Origin: an uncultured Eubacterium sp.
GTDB lineage: Bacteria > Bacillota > Clostridia > Oscillospirales > Acutalibacteraceae
Assembly (NCBI RefSeq): GCF_934525195.1
Contig: NZ_CAKSZA010000010.1
Location: forward strand, 1-56,374
Direction of reading: 5' to 3'
Length of the DNA stretch: 56,374 nucleotides
Shown: positions 15,521-22,235 of the stretch, one piece after another
How positions within the stretch are numbered: position 1 is the first letter of the stretch
How the letters are laid out: every line of letters begins with the position of its first letter
Notes under the pieces: model-generated
Seen by the model: only the letters and a program-made list of their open reading frames with translations
What the model was told of the DNA's origin: nothing
Database searches by the model: none
Made by a program: the position numbers and the translations under genes

Positions 15521-16615
15521 ATGAAAATCGTTTCTTTCGTGATGACGGCAATCGTGGTTTTGGGTGCTTCTGTGCCTGCATATGCCGGCTCGGTTCATCA
15601 GGACTACACGGGGATAAAAACGGCTATGGCAGGTGATGCACCGTTTGTTCAAAGCACTTTTGATATGATACAACCGGAAAAAACGGAAGTGTTCAGCATT
15701 GAGGCTTATGACATCGGCGAATCAACTGCAAAAATCAAGTGGTCGGGCGACAAGATTTACTTGGGCTACAACATTTATCAGTTTAACCCTATTACGCATG
15801 GCTTTGAAGAGTATGCAACCACCAACACAACCAATATAACAGTAGGCGGATTGCTTGATGATTCAACATACAAGTTTATGGTGACATCGGCTGTCGGCGA
15901 AGAAACACTCGGTGTTGTCAGCTTTCAGACCAAATCGTTGAAACCACGCATCAAAGTTGCAAAAACATCGGCTGACGGAATCGAGCTGACATTCAAAAAC
16001 ACTTATGACGCTTCAAAACTTGTTGTTTACAGAAGCGACAACGACAATGATTTTGAAAAAATCGCTGTTGTCGACAATGCAACTTCGTTTGTTGACAAGG
16101 ATGTAAAGACAAATGTTGTTTACACCTACAAGGTGAAAATGCTTTCTGCGCATAACGCAAGATTCAGCAACACGGCAGAAGCGGAGATACCGAAAGAAAT
16201 GGGGCTTCCGAATGTTTCGGGCGCAACAAAAACTTATGCCTACTACACGGCAGTAACTGCCAAAGGTTCACCGCAGTACGCACTTCTTAATTCAAACGAA
16301 TGTTATACCGATGAAAAAACGGGTATTCGTATGATTGGGAATTATTATTGCGTTGCCCTCGGTTCGTTCTACGGCAGTACAATCGGCACAAGATACCGCA
16401 TTACATTTTCAACGGGAAAATCCATAAAAGTTATTCTTTGTGATCAAAAGTCGGACAGACACACCGACAGTAACCATCAGTATGCAGTAAGAAATTGTGA
16501 TATTATGGAATTCTATGTTGAAAAGGGCAAAATCCCGTCAAATGTTCGTGGCAACTACGGCAACCTTGAGCAGTTCAGCGGAGATATTGTAAAAATAGAA
16601 AGATATTCGTTATAA
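15521..16615 (+). CDS. Secreted protein with fibronectin type III-like modules
   Basis: 364 residues from the ATG at 15521. A signal peptide is clear (hydrophobic core SFVMTAIVVLGASVPAYAG, likely cleavage after AYA). Two FN3-like beta-sandwich modules follow (~55-135 and ~140-225). A C-terminal domain of ~130 residues (GTRYRITFSTGKSIKVILCDQKSDRHTD) looks like a small beta-barrel of the 3D/double-psi kind, as found in wall-active proteins. The function is unknown; wall or surface binding is likely. Start problem: the only good SD (AAAGGAG, 15491-15497) is about 24 nt from this ATG. It is well placed for an in-frame ATC at 15506, which would add ISRLS before the signal peptide. Confidence 0.75.
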   Translation: MKIVSFVMTAIVVLGASVPAYAGSVHQDYTGIKTAMAGDAPFVQSTFDMIQPEKTEVFSIEAYDIGESTAKIKWSGDKIYLGYNIYQFNPITHGFEEYATTNTTNITVGGLLDDSTYKFMVTSAVGEETLGVVSFQTKSLKPRIKVAKTSADGIELTFKNTYDASKLVVYRSDNDNDFEKIAVVDNATSFVDKDVKTNVVYTYKVKMLSAHNARFSNTAEAEIPKEMGLPNVSGATKTYAYYTAVTAKGSPQYALLNSNECYTDEKTGIRMIGNYYCVALGSFYGSTIGTRYRITFSTGKSIKVILCDQKSDRHTDSNHQYAVRNCDIMEFYVEKGKIPSNVRGNYGNLEQFSGDIVKIERYSL

Positions 16616-16617
16616 AT

Positions 16618-16658
16618 CAACACACGGCTCTCCGATTTTGGGGAGCTGTTGATTTTTT
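16618..16658 (+). terminator. Terminator of the FN3-like gene
   Basis: An imperfect GGCTCTCC / GGGGAGCT stem is extended by outer CAACA/TGTTG pairing and followed by seven T residues. Confidence 0.7.
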
Positions 16659-16676
16659 TAAGTGAGCAAACTCGTT

Positions 16677-16705
16677 TTGACGGGGAGTGCTTTTTGTGTT
16701 ATAAT
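16677..16705 (+). promoter_or_regulatory. Promoter of the flavin reductase gene
   Basis: TTGACG (16677-16682), 17-bp spacer, TATAAT (16700-16705). Confidence 0.75.
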
Positions 16706-16743
16706 ACATATATATAATGTATATAATTAACGAGGTGACATAT

Positions 16744-17250
16744 ATGTTTAAGGAAATAGAATTCAGCGAGGTTAAGGAAAATGTTGTTGACCTTATTGCA
16801 AAGCAGTGGGCACTTGTTACAGCGGGTGATAAGGACGGCTACAACACAATGACTGTGTCTTGGGGTGCGGTCGGCGAACTTTGGGGAGTTGACACCGCAA
16901 CTGTTTATATTCGACCACAGAGATACACAGAGCAGTTTGTTGATAAAAACGATTATTTCACAGTCAGCTTTTATCCTGCCGAACTCAAAAATCAAATTCA
17001 CGGAGTGTGCGGTTCAAAGAGCGGTAGAGATGTTGACAAGGCTAAGGAAGCTGAAATTACACCTGTTTTCGATGAAAAGGCGCCGTATTTTGAGGAGGCA
17101 AAGCTTGTTCTTGTTTGCAGAAAAACAGCAAAGAGCAAGTTTGAACCTGAACAATTCATTGACAAAACCGTTGATGAAAGATGGTATCCCGAAAAGGACT
17201 ATCACAATATTTACTACGGAGCAATCGAGAAGGTTCTTGTTAAAGAATAA
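16744..17250 (+). CDS. Flavin reductase-family (FMN-binding split-barrel) protein
   Basis: 168 residues forming one split beta-barrel of the flavin reductase/flavoredoxin type that binds FMN and reduces it or a substrate with NAD(P)H. Recognisable parts are the strand NTMTVSWGAVGELWG near residue 35, the turn YIRPQRYT, and FTVSFYP...CGSKSGRDVDK. The C-terminal YYGAIEKVLVK is typical of this group. ATG 16744 was preferred because GAGGTGA ends 6 nt upstream; an ATG at 16717 has no SD. It is a single gene with its own promoter. In anaerobes such proteins often handle oxygen or peroxide stress, but the partner is unknown here. Confidence 0.88.
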   Translation: MFKEIEFSEVKENVVDLIAKQWALVTAGDKDGYNTMTVSWGAVGELWGVDTATVYIRPQRYTEQFVDKNDYFTVSFYPAELKNQIHGVCGSKSGRDVDKAKEAEITPVFDEKAPYFEEAKLVLVCRKTAKSKFEPEQFIDKTVDERWYPEKDYHNIYYGAIEKVLVKE

Positions 17251-17259
17251 AAATAATTA

Positions 17260-17288
17260 TTGATTTATTATATTATTTATTGTATAAT
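17260..17288 (+). promoter_or_regulatory. Promoter of the SRP RNA
   Basis: TTGATT (17260-17265), 17-bp spacer, TATAAT (17283-17288); predicted start near 17295. Confidence 0.8.
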
Positions 17289-17294
17289 AACAAA

Positions 17295-17446
17295 ACAGAG
17301 GTGCTTTTACACCTTCAGCGTAGCGTATGGGCCCTGTGCGACAGGATGCTACGAACCTTGTCAGGCGGGGAACCGAGCAGCAATAAGTGGATTATTCTGT
17401 GTGCCTCAGACAAGTCTGTACGTTACGTTGAGGGCGTAGAAGCATT
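17295..17446 (+). ncRNA. ffs: Signal recognition particle RNA
   Basis: The conserved domain IV is visible: TTGTCAGG, an asymmetric loop, GGGGAACC, AGCAGCAA and then TAAGTGGAT, with flanking segments (GGGCCCTGTGCGACAG and CTGTGTGCC) matching the clostridial SRP RNA pattern. The RNA scaffolds Ffh for co-translational membrane targeting. The position right before dnaX is the usual Firmicutes arrangement. The 5' end is set by the promoter; the 3' end is approximate. Confidence 0.9.
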
Positions 17447-17470
17447 TTAATTCTTTAAGGAGGTTTTGAT

Positions 17471-19162
17471 ATGTATCAGGTTTTGTACAGAAAATACAGA
17501 CCAAAGGTTTTTTCCGATGTATACGGACAGGACCATGTCACCTCCACGCTTAAAAATGAGATTAAAAACGGCAGAGTGTCGCACGCATATTTGTTCACGG
17601 GTTCTCGTGGAACAGGCAAAACAACTTGTGCAAAAATTCTTGCCAAGGCTGTGAACTGCGAGCATAATGTTGACGGTGAGCCTTGCAACGAATGTGAGGT
17701 TTGCAGAGGACTCGACAACGGCTCAATCTATGATGTTGTTGAAATAGATGCCGCTTCAAACAACGGCGTTGACAATATTCGTGAACTTCGTGACGAAACG
17801 AATTACGCTCCGAGCCGTGGAAAATACAGAGTATATATTATCGACGAAGTGCATATGCTCTCAACAGGGGCATTCAATGCCTTGCTCAAAACTCTTGAAG
17901 AACCGCCTGCACATGTAATATTCATTCTTGCAACAACCGAGGTGCACAAACTTCCTGCCACAATTCTTTCTCGCTGTCAAAGGTTTGATTTTAAACGAAT
18001 TCAGCCCGAAACAATGGCGGTCAGACTAAAAGAGGTTGCAGGTCTTGAGGGACTCAGCCTTGATGACGACGCAGCCGTGCTTATTGCAAGAATTGCCGAC
18101 GGTGCATTGCGTGACGGACTTTCAATTCTCGACCAATGCGCAGGCAGAAGCAAGGAAATCAATTCGGATTTGGTGTCCGAGGTTGCGGGTCTTGCAGGCA
18201 GAGAAGCTATGTACAAACTCTCTGATTGCATTGCAAACAGCGACAGCAACACGGCTATGTCGATTATCAGCGACCTTTATCAAAACAGCTTTGATATGGA
18301 GCGACTTTGCGTTGAGATGATTAATCATTTCCGCAATTTCTTGGTTGCCAAAACCGTGCGTAAGAGCCGTGAACTGATTATTTGCACGGATGATGAATAT
18401 AACACAATTTTGAAAGCGTCAAAGGGATTTTCGGTTGAAAGCATTGTTTTTGCACTCGACCTGTTCCAAAACACTTTGGTGATAATCAAAGGCGGCGCTT
18501 CGGCAAGAATTGAGGTTGAAATGGCGTTCATTAAACTCTGCGAGCCAAAGATGGATGAGAGCATCGCTTCACTTCTTGACAGAGTTTCAAAACTTGAAAA
18601 TGCAATTAAAAGCGGTGTAAAAGTTCAGCCGACACAAACTGCTGTTCCTGCACCGAAAGAAGAATATGTGCCGAGGGAAGAGCCGAAGCCACAACCAAAG
18701 GTAGAGCCGACACCCGTGCCGACTCTAGAACCTGAACCGACTCCCGTTGAGGAAGAACCGCCTGTTCAGGAACAACAACCGGTTGTTGAAACTCCTCCTG
18801 TTGAGCACAAAACCGCACCGCTTGTTGCAAATCCAAACGAAACCGTTGAATTTACACAATGGGGCGATTTTATGGATGTCTTGCACAGGACAAACATTCC
18901 GTTGTTCGGCGTGCTCAGCGGTTCAAAGGGCTATGTCAGAGGCGAGTTTTTCTTGCTCGACAGTCCAAATCCGGCGGTAAGAGATTTCATCAAACTGCCG
19001 ATTCATTCAAAATCAATCAAGGCGGCATTGCTTGAGGTGACAGGCGTTCAGTTCAAACTCGGACTTTTCAAGCGTCCGGCAGAGCAAACCGCACCAAAAC
19101 GGGACCCGCTTGAGGATTTAATCAATCAGGCGCAAGGCTCGGTTAATATCGAATTTAAGTAA
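17471..19162 (+). CDS. dnaX: DNA polymerase III subunits gamma/tau
   Basis: 563 residues. The clamp-loader ATPase and tau scaffold of the replicative polymerase. The AAA+ domain shows Walker A GSRGTGKTT (~45-53), the zinc module CEHNVDGEPCNECEVC, Walker B with IIDEVHMLS and the sensor ILATTEVHKLPATILSRCQR. Domain III follows to about residue 365. A Pro/Glu-rich linker (~385-455: PKPQPKVEPTPVPTLEPE) leads to a C-terminal alpha/beta domain (~460-563) expected to contact PolC/DnaE. AAGGAGG lies 7 nt before the ATG. It heads the classic dnaX-ybaB-recR run, with 19- and 23-bp gaps. No frameshift heptamer was searched for in detail. Confidence 0.97.
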   Translation: MYQVLYRKYRPKVFSDVYGQDHVTSTLKNEIKNGRVSHAYLFTGSRGTGKTTCAKILAKAVNCEHNVDGEPCNECEVCRGLDNGSIYDVVEIDAASNNGVDNIRELRDETNYAPSRGKYRVYIIDEVHMLSTGAFNALLKTLEEPPAHVIFILATTEVHKLPATILSRCQRFDFKRIQPETMAVRLKEVAGLEGLSLDDDAAVLIARIADGALRDGLSILDQCAGRSKEINSDLVSEVAGLAGREAMYKLSDCIANSDSNTAMSIISDLYQNSFDMERLCVEMINHFRNFLVAKTVRKSRELIICTDDEYNTILKASKGFSVESIVFALDLFQNTLVIIKGGASARIEVEMAFIKLCEPKMDESIASLLDRVSKLENAIKSGVKVQPTQTAVPAPKEEYVPREEPKPQPKVEPTPVPTLEPEPTPVEEEPPVQEQQPVVETPPVEHKTAPLVANPNETVEFTQWGDFMDVLHRTNIPLFGVLSGSKGYVRGEFFLLDSPNPAVRDFIKLPIHSKSIKAALLEVTGVQFKLGLFKRPAEQTAPKRDPLEDLINQAQGSVNIEFK

Positions 19163-19181
19163 TTTAATTAAGGAGAATATT

Positions 19182-19526
19182 ATGAAAGCAAGAATTCCAA
19201 AAGGTATGGGCGGAGGCCCACAGAATATGCAGGCAATGCTCAAGCAGGCTCAAAAAATGCAAGAGGATATCGAAGCAAAGAAAAATGAGCTTGAGCAAAA
19301 GGAATATGTTGTTACTTCAGGCGGCGGTATGGTAGAAATCACTATGACAGGCAGTCATGAAGTTAAGGCAATCGGCATCAATCCTGAGGTTGTTGACCCT
19401 GAGGATGTTGAAATGCTTGAAGATATGCTTGTTGCAGCTCTTAACGAAGTTACCCGTCAAATCGATGAGGAAGCTGAAAGAGAACTTAATTCCGTAACAG
19501 GCGGACTCAATATTCCGGGACTTTAA
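19182..19526 (+). CDS. ybaB: YbaB/EbfC nucleoid-associated protein
   Basis: 114 residues. A small dimeric DNA-binding protein of the nucleoid that often sits between dnaX and recR, as here. Features: a Met/Gln-rich start (GGGPQNMQAMLKQAQKMQ), a central strand region VEITMTGSHEVKAIGINPEVVDPED and an amphipathic C-terminal helix (EMLEDMLVAALNEVTRQIDEEAE). AAGGAGAA lies before the ATG. Length matches the family. Confidence 0.96.
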   Translation: MKARIPKGMGGGPQNMQAMLKQAQKMQEDIEAKKNELEQKEYVVTSGGGMVEITMTGSHEVKAIGINPEVVDPEDVEMLEDMLVAALNEVTRQIDEEAERELNSVTGGLNIPGL

Positions 19527-19549
19527 TCTGAAAATATAAGAGGATAATT

Positions 19550-20149
19550 ATGGCGTACAATCTTGCACCGCTTCAAAATTTAATAGATCAATTTGAGCGG
19601 ATGCAGGGTATCGGCCATAAAACCGCACAGCGAATGGCGTTTTATGTTCTCGGCTTGTCCGATGCACAGGCGCAGGAGTTTGCAAAGGCAATTACCGACG
19701 CTCACACCAAAATCAAGCAATGTAAGATTTGTTGCGATTTGGCTGATGATGAACTTTGCCCGATTTGCAAGGACAACACGAGGGATAAGAGCGTTATCTG
19801 CGTTGTTGAAGACCCGAGGGATGTTGTTGCGATTGAGAGAACGCACGAATACAAGGGCACATATCATGTGCTCCACGGTGCGATTTCGCCGATGGATAAT
19901 ATCGGACCTGACCAAATCAGGATTAAGGAACTCATTGCACGACTCGGTGACGGTGAGGTTGAGGAAGTCATTATGGCAACCAATCCAACCGTTGAGGGCG
20001 AGGCAACCGCTATGTATATATCCCGATTGCTCAAACCTATGGGCATTACGGTCAGCAGGCTTGCCTACGGAGTTCCTGTCGGCGCAGACCTTGAATATGC
20101 CGATGAGGTAACTCTTTCAAGGGCAATTGAGGGCAGAAGCGTGATTTAA
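19550..20149 (+). CDS. recR: Recombination mediator RecR
   Basis: 199 residues, the usual size. It works with RecO (and RecF) to load RecA on SSB-coated ssDNA. In order: an N-terminal helix-hairpin-helix (FERMQGIGHKTAQRMAFYVL), a four-Cys zinc finger (CKICCDLADDELCPIC, ~57-72), a Toprim domain (VICVVEDPRDVVAIERT...) and the C-terminal GADLEYADEVTLSRAIEGR. It is the third gene of the dnaX-ybaB-recR unit, followed 24 bp later by smpB. Confidence 0.97.
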   Translation: MAYNLAPLQNLIDQFERMQGIGHKTAQRMAFYVLGLSDAQAQEFAKAITDAHTKIKQCKICCDLADDELCPICKDNTRDKSVICVVEDPRDVVAIERTHEYKGTYHVLHGAISPMDNIGPDQIRIKELIARLGDGEVEEVIMATNPTVEGEATAMYISRLLKPMGITVSRLAYGVPVGADLEYADEVTLSRAIEGRSVI

Positions 20150-20173
20150 CAAAATAACAAAGGAGTGATAGAC

Positions 20174-20635
20174 TTGGAGAAAAAAGAGAATAACACAGTT
20201 GCAACCAACAAAAAAGCCTATCACGACTATTTTGTTTTGGAAAAATACGAGGCAGGCATTGAACTTTTCGGCACGGAGATTAAGTCAATCCGTGCAGGCA
20301 GAGTTAATTTGAAAGACAGCTTTTGCAGTGTTGATGACGGCGAGATGTTTGTTATCGGTATGCACATTTCACCGTATGAGATGGGCAACCGTTTCAATCG
20401 TGACCCGCTTCGCAAAAAGAAACTTTTGCTCCACAAAAAAGAGATTATGAAGTTGTTTGGCGAAAGTCAACAGCAGGGATTGTCAATTATCCCGCTTGAA
20501 TTATATATCAAAAACGGCAGAGCCAAGTTGTCAATCGGACTTTGCAAAGGTAAAAAACTTTACGACAAGCGTGCCGTTCAGGCAAAAAAGGATGCCAACC
20601 GCACGATTGAAAGGGAGTTTAAAGAACGATATTGA
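20174..20635 (+). CDS. smpB: SsrA-binding protein SmpB
   Basis: 153 residues. Binds the tRNA-like domain of tmRNA and brings it to stalled ribosomes. The OB-fold signatures are present: KKAYHDYFVLEKYEAGIELFGTEIKS..GRVNLKDSF at the start and the Lys/Arg-rich tail KGKKLYDKRAVQAKKDANRTIEREFKERY. I place the start at TTG 20174 because AGGAG (20161-20165) is 8 nt upstream; a GTG at 20165 lies inside that SD. The tmRNA gene follows by 21 bp, the functional partner next door, and its likely promoter lies inside the last smpB codons. Confidence 0.95.
   Translation: MEKKENNTVATNKKAYHDYFVLEKYEAGIELFGTEIKSIRAGRVNLKDSFCSVDDGEMFVIGMHISPYEMGNRFNRDPLRKKKLLLHKKEIMKLFGESQQQGLSIIPLELYIKNGRAKLSIGLCKGKKLYDKRAVQAKKDANRTIEREFKERY
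20607..20635 (+). promoter_or_regulatory. Probable tmRNA promoter inside smpB
   Basis: TTGAAA (20607-20612), 17-bp spacer, TATTGA (20630-20635), about 20 nt before the mature tmRNA 5' end. Confidence 0.5.
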
Positions 20636-20656
20636 GTGCACGGCACTTGAAAATAC

Positions 20657-21006
20657 GGGGATGAAAGGATTTCGACGGGGTCGGAAAACCTTGGTCAGCG
20701 AGTAGCGGAGTTGCACCGCTTTAAAAGTAACAACTTTAAAATTAACTGACAATAATACAGTTTCTTTGAAGGCTGCGTAAGCACCCTTCCGTTCTCACCG
20801 ATAGTGCCACGGATTGGATGAGGGCGTCGATTAGTGGCGAACATGAATGAGAGAGTGCTTCGGCTCTCATCAGGAATCAGAAGCTACCGTAGCGTATAGG
20901 CTGTTTGTCGCCGATGCGTGAGGGGAATCCCAAACGATAAACTACACTCGTAGAGCCCTTGGCAATTCTTCTTCGGACGCGGTTTCGATTACCGCCATCT
21001 CCACCA
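20657..21006 (+). ncRNA. ssrA: tmRNA (SsrA)
   Basis: 350 nt. The 5' end GGGGATG pairs with 3' CATCTCC ahead of ACCA, making the tRNA-like acceptor. GGATTTCGACGGGG at the 5' end and GGTTTCGATTACC near the 3' end are the conserved tRNA-like parts. The tag frame reads GAC AAT AAT ACA GTT TCT TTG AAG GCT GCG TAA (20748-20780), giving a tag of about (A)DNNTVSLKAA. The resume codon is inferred as GAC; ACT just before it is possible. It rescues stalled ribosomes together with SmpB. Confidence 0.95.
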
Positions 21007-21015
21007 AAAATAAAA
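20986..21015 (+). repeat. Direct repeat copy 1: tmRNA 3' end (attachment-site-like)
   Basis: 30 bp from CGATTACCGCCATCTCCACC through the following A-rich stretch, covering the tmRNA T-arm and 3' terminus. An identical copy lies at 21138-21167. The 3' end of ssrA is a well-known integration target for phages and islands. Confidence 0.7.
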
Positions 21016-21039
21016 GAGTACCCTTGCGGTGCTCTTTTT
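21012..21039 (+). terminator. tmRNA terminator
   Basis: GAG-T-ACC pairs with GGT-G-CTC around CTTGC, flanked by AAAA and TTTTT. Confidence 0.75.
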
Positions 21040-21137
21040 ATTTATGCTGTGGAATGTAATCGAAACAGCCGTTAAGAAAACAGTCCGGTGGACTGTTTTT
21101 AGGCGCGGCGTGTCGGTGAGCGCAGAAGCGAACCGAG

Positions 21138-21167
21138 CGATTACCGCCATCTCCACCAAAAATAAAA
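21138..21167 (+). repeat. Direct repeat copy 2: duplicated tmRNA 3' end (att scar)
   Basis: Identical over 30 bp to 20986-21015, offset 152 bp. The 122 bp between copies hold the tmRNA terminator, a hairpin AAACAGTCC/GGACTGTTT near 21079 and no ORF. This looks like the two att sites of an element that is now almost entirely lost. Confidence 0.65.
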
Positions 21168-21209
21168 AAATCCGAAACTTGTTGTCATAACAGTTTCGGA
21201 TTTTCTTTT
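21167..21209 (+). terminator. Terminator after the duplicated tmRNA end
   Basis: AAAATCCGAAAC (21167-21178) pairs perfectly with GTTTCGGATTTT (21193-21204). It can also serve the convergent DUF1653 gene. Confidence 0.8.
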
Positions 21210-21291
21210 GTTTGGATGATTATTAAATTGCATTTTGCAAAGGTTAAAAACGAGGTTTGTTGTTGACGTTTTTGTGATAAAATGATGAATT

Positions 21292-21504
21292 TTAATCTTC
21301 GATATATTCAAATCTTTTGAATATTTTTCCGTCGCGTTCTATGGTTTCGTTCCACATTTTTGCAGGACGAACCCAGGTGTCGCCGTCGCCGTAAAGTGCT
21401 TTGTAAACCACCATTTCCTCAAGTGTTTCGCTGTGTTTGGCGATTGTGATAACTTCATATTCGTTCCCTTTGAAATGACGATATTTTCCGAGTTTTATGT
21501 TCAT
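21292..21504 (-). CDS. DUF1653 domain protein
   Basis: 70 residues, the whole length being one DUF1653 domain: GKYRHFKGNEYEVITIAKHSETLEEMVVYKALYGDGDTWVRPAKMW. The family is widespread in bacteria and its function is not established. ATG at 21502-21504 is preceded by AAGGAGA. It is a single small gene, divergent from the GtrA-like gene. Confidence 0.9.
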   Translation of the reverse strand: MNIKLGKYRHFKGNEYEVITIAKHSETLEEMVVYKALYGDGDTWVRPAKMWNETIERDGKIFKRFEYIED

Positions 21505-21599
21505 TTAGTTCTCCTTTTGCTGTGCTTTGTTGACCTTATTTGTTCTTTGTGCTAAAATATTATATCAAAGCTGAAAAAATTATACAAGGACTTTGATTT

Positions 21600-22067
21600 A
21601 TGAAAAAGTTGTTTAACAAGGAAATAATTATGTATCTTATTTTCGGTGTGCTCACAACCGTTGTTTCGTGGGGCACGTACACCGTGTTTGTCAATTTTTG
21701 CAAAATGTCGGTGTTTTGGGCAAATCTTGTCAGTTGGGTTTGTGCCGTGAGTTTTGCATATGTCACAAACAAATTGTGGGTGTTTGAATCGAAAAGCTGG
21801 GAGGTAAAATTTGTCCTTAAAGAAGCCGTGTCGTTTTTTGCATCTCGTGGTGTTACGGGGGTTATTGAGATTGTTTGCGTTCCGCTTCTTGTAAAGACTT
21901 CGTTTGATAATCTGTTTTACAATTTGTTTGAAAAAATGGGTGTAGGAATGAAAATTTTGTTCACCGACGGCATTTATTCAAAGGTAGCAGTGTCGTTCAT
22001 TATTATAATTCTGAATTATGTTTTTTCAAAATTAATAGTGTTTAAGAACAAAAAGGTCGAGGATTAA
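21600..22067 (+). CDS. GtrA-like membrane protein
   Basis: 155 residues with four hydrophobic segments in the GtrA/DPMS pattern: TM1 IMYLIFGVLTTVVSWGTYTV, TM2 FWANLVSWVCAVSFAYVTNKLWVF (with the conserved NK-WVF turn), then two more and a basic C terminus. GtrA-like proteins are thought to help flip or supply lipid-linked sugars for polysaccharide modification. No glycosyltransferase sits next to it. AAGGA lies about 10 nt upstream of the ATG. A second GtrA-like gene is at 31984. Confidence 0.85.
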   Translation: MKKLFNKEIIMYLIFGVLTTVVSWGTYTVFVNFCKMSVFWANLVSWVCAVSFAYVTNKLWVFESKSWEVKFVLKEAVSFFASRGVTGVIEIVCVPLLVKTSFDNLFYNLFEKMGVGMKILFTDGIYSKVAVSFIIIILNYVFSKLIVFKNKKVED

Positions 22068-22079
22068 AAGACCTTTTTA
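22050..22079 (+). terminator. Terminator overlapping the end of the GtrA-like gene
   Basis: AAAAAGGTC (22050-22058) pairs with GACCTTTTT (22070-22078); the stop codon lies in the loop. Confidence 0.7.
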
Positions 22080-22153
22080 TTCTTTTTCACAAAAAAATTA
22101 TTCCATCTTTGTATAATTTTTATAAATTATTATAATAAATATATAAATTAATA

Positions 22154-22182
22154 TTGAATATCAAGTCCGTTTGTGAGATAAT
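22154..22182 (+). promoter_or_regulatory. Promoter of the gltX operon
   Basis: TTGAAT (22154-22159), 17-bp spacer, GATAAT (22177-22182). No T-box is visible in the short leader. Confidence 0.5.
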
Positions 22183-22235
22183 AAAATGTAATTTTATGTA
22201 GATTTAAAAATTTTGTAATTCGTTAGGGAGAAAAT

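Noticed and set aside
18606..18836. Frames in the Pro/Glu-rich dnaX linker
   Set aside because: By-products of the repetitive linker codons; the +1 frame shows the expected gamma/tau linker.
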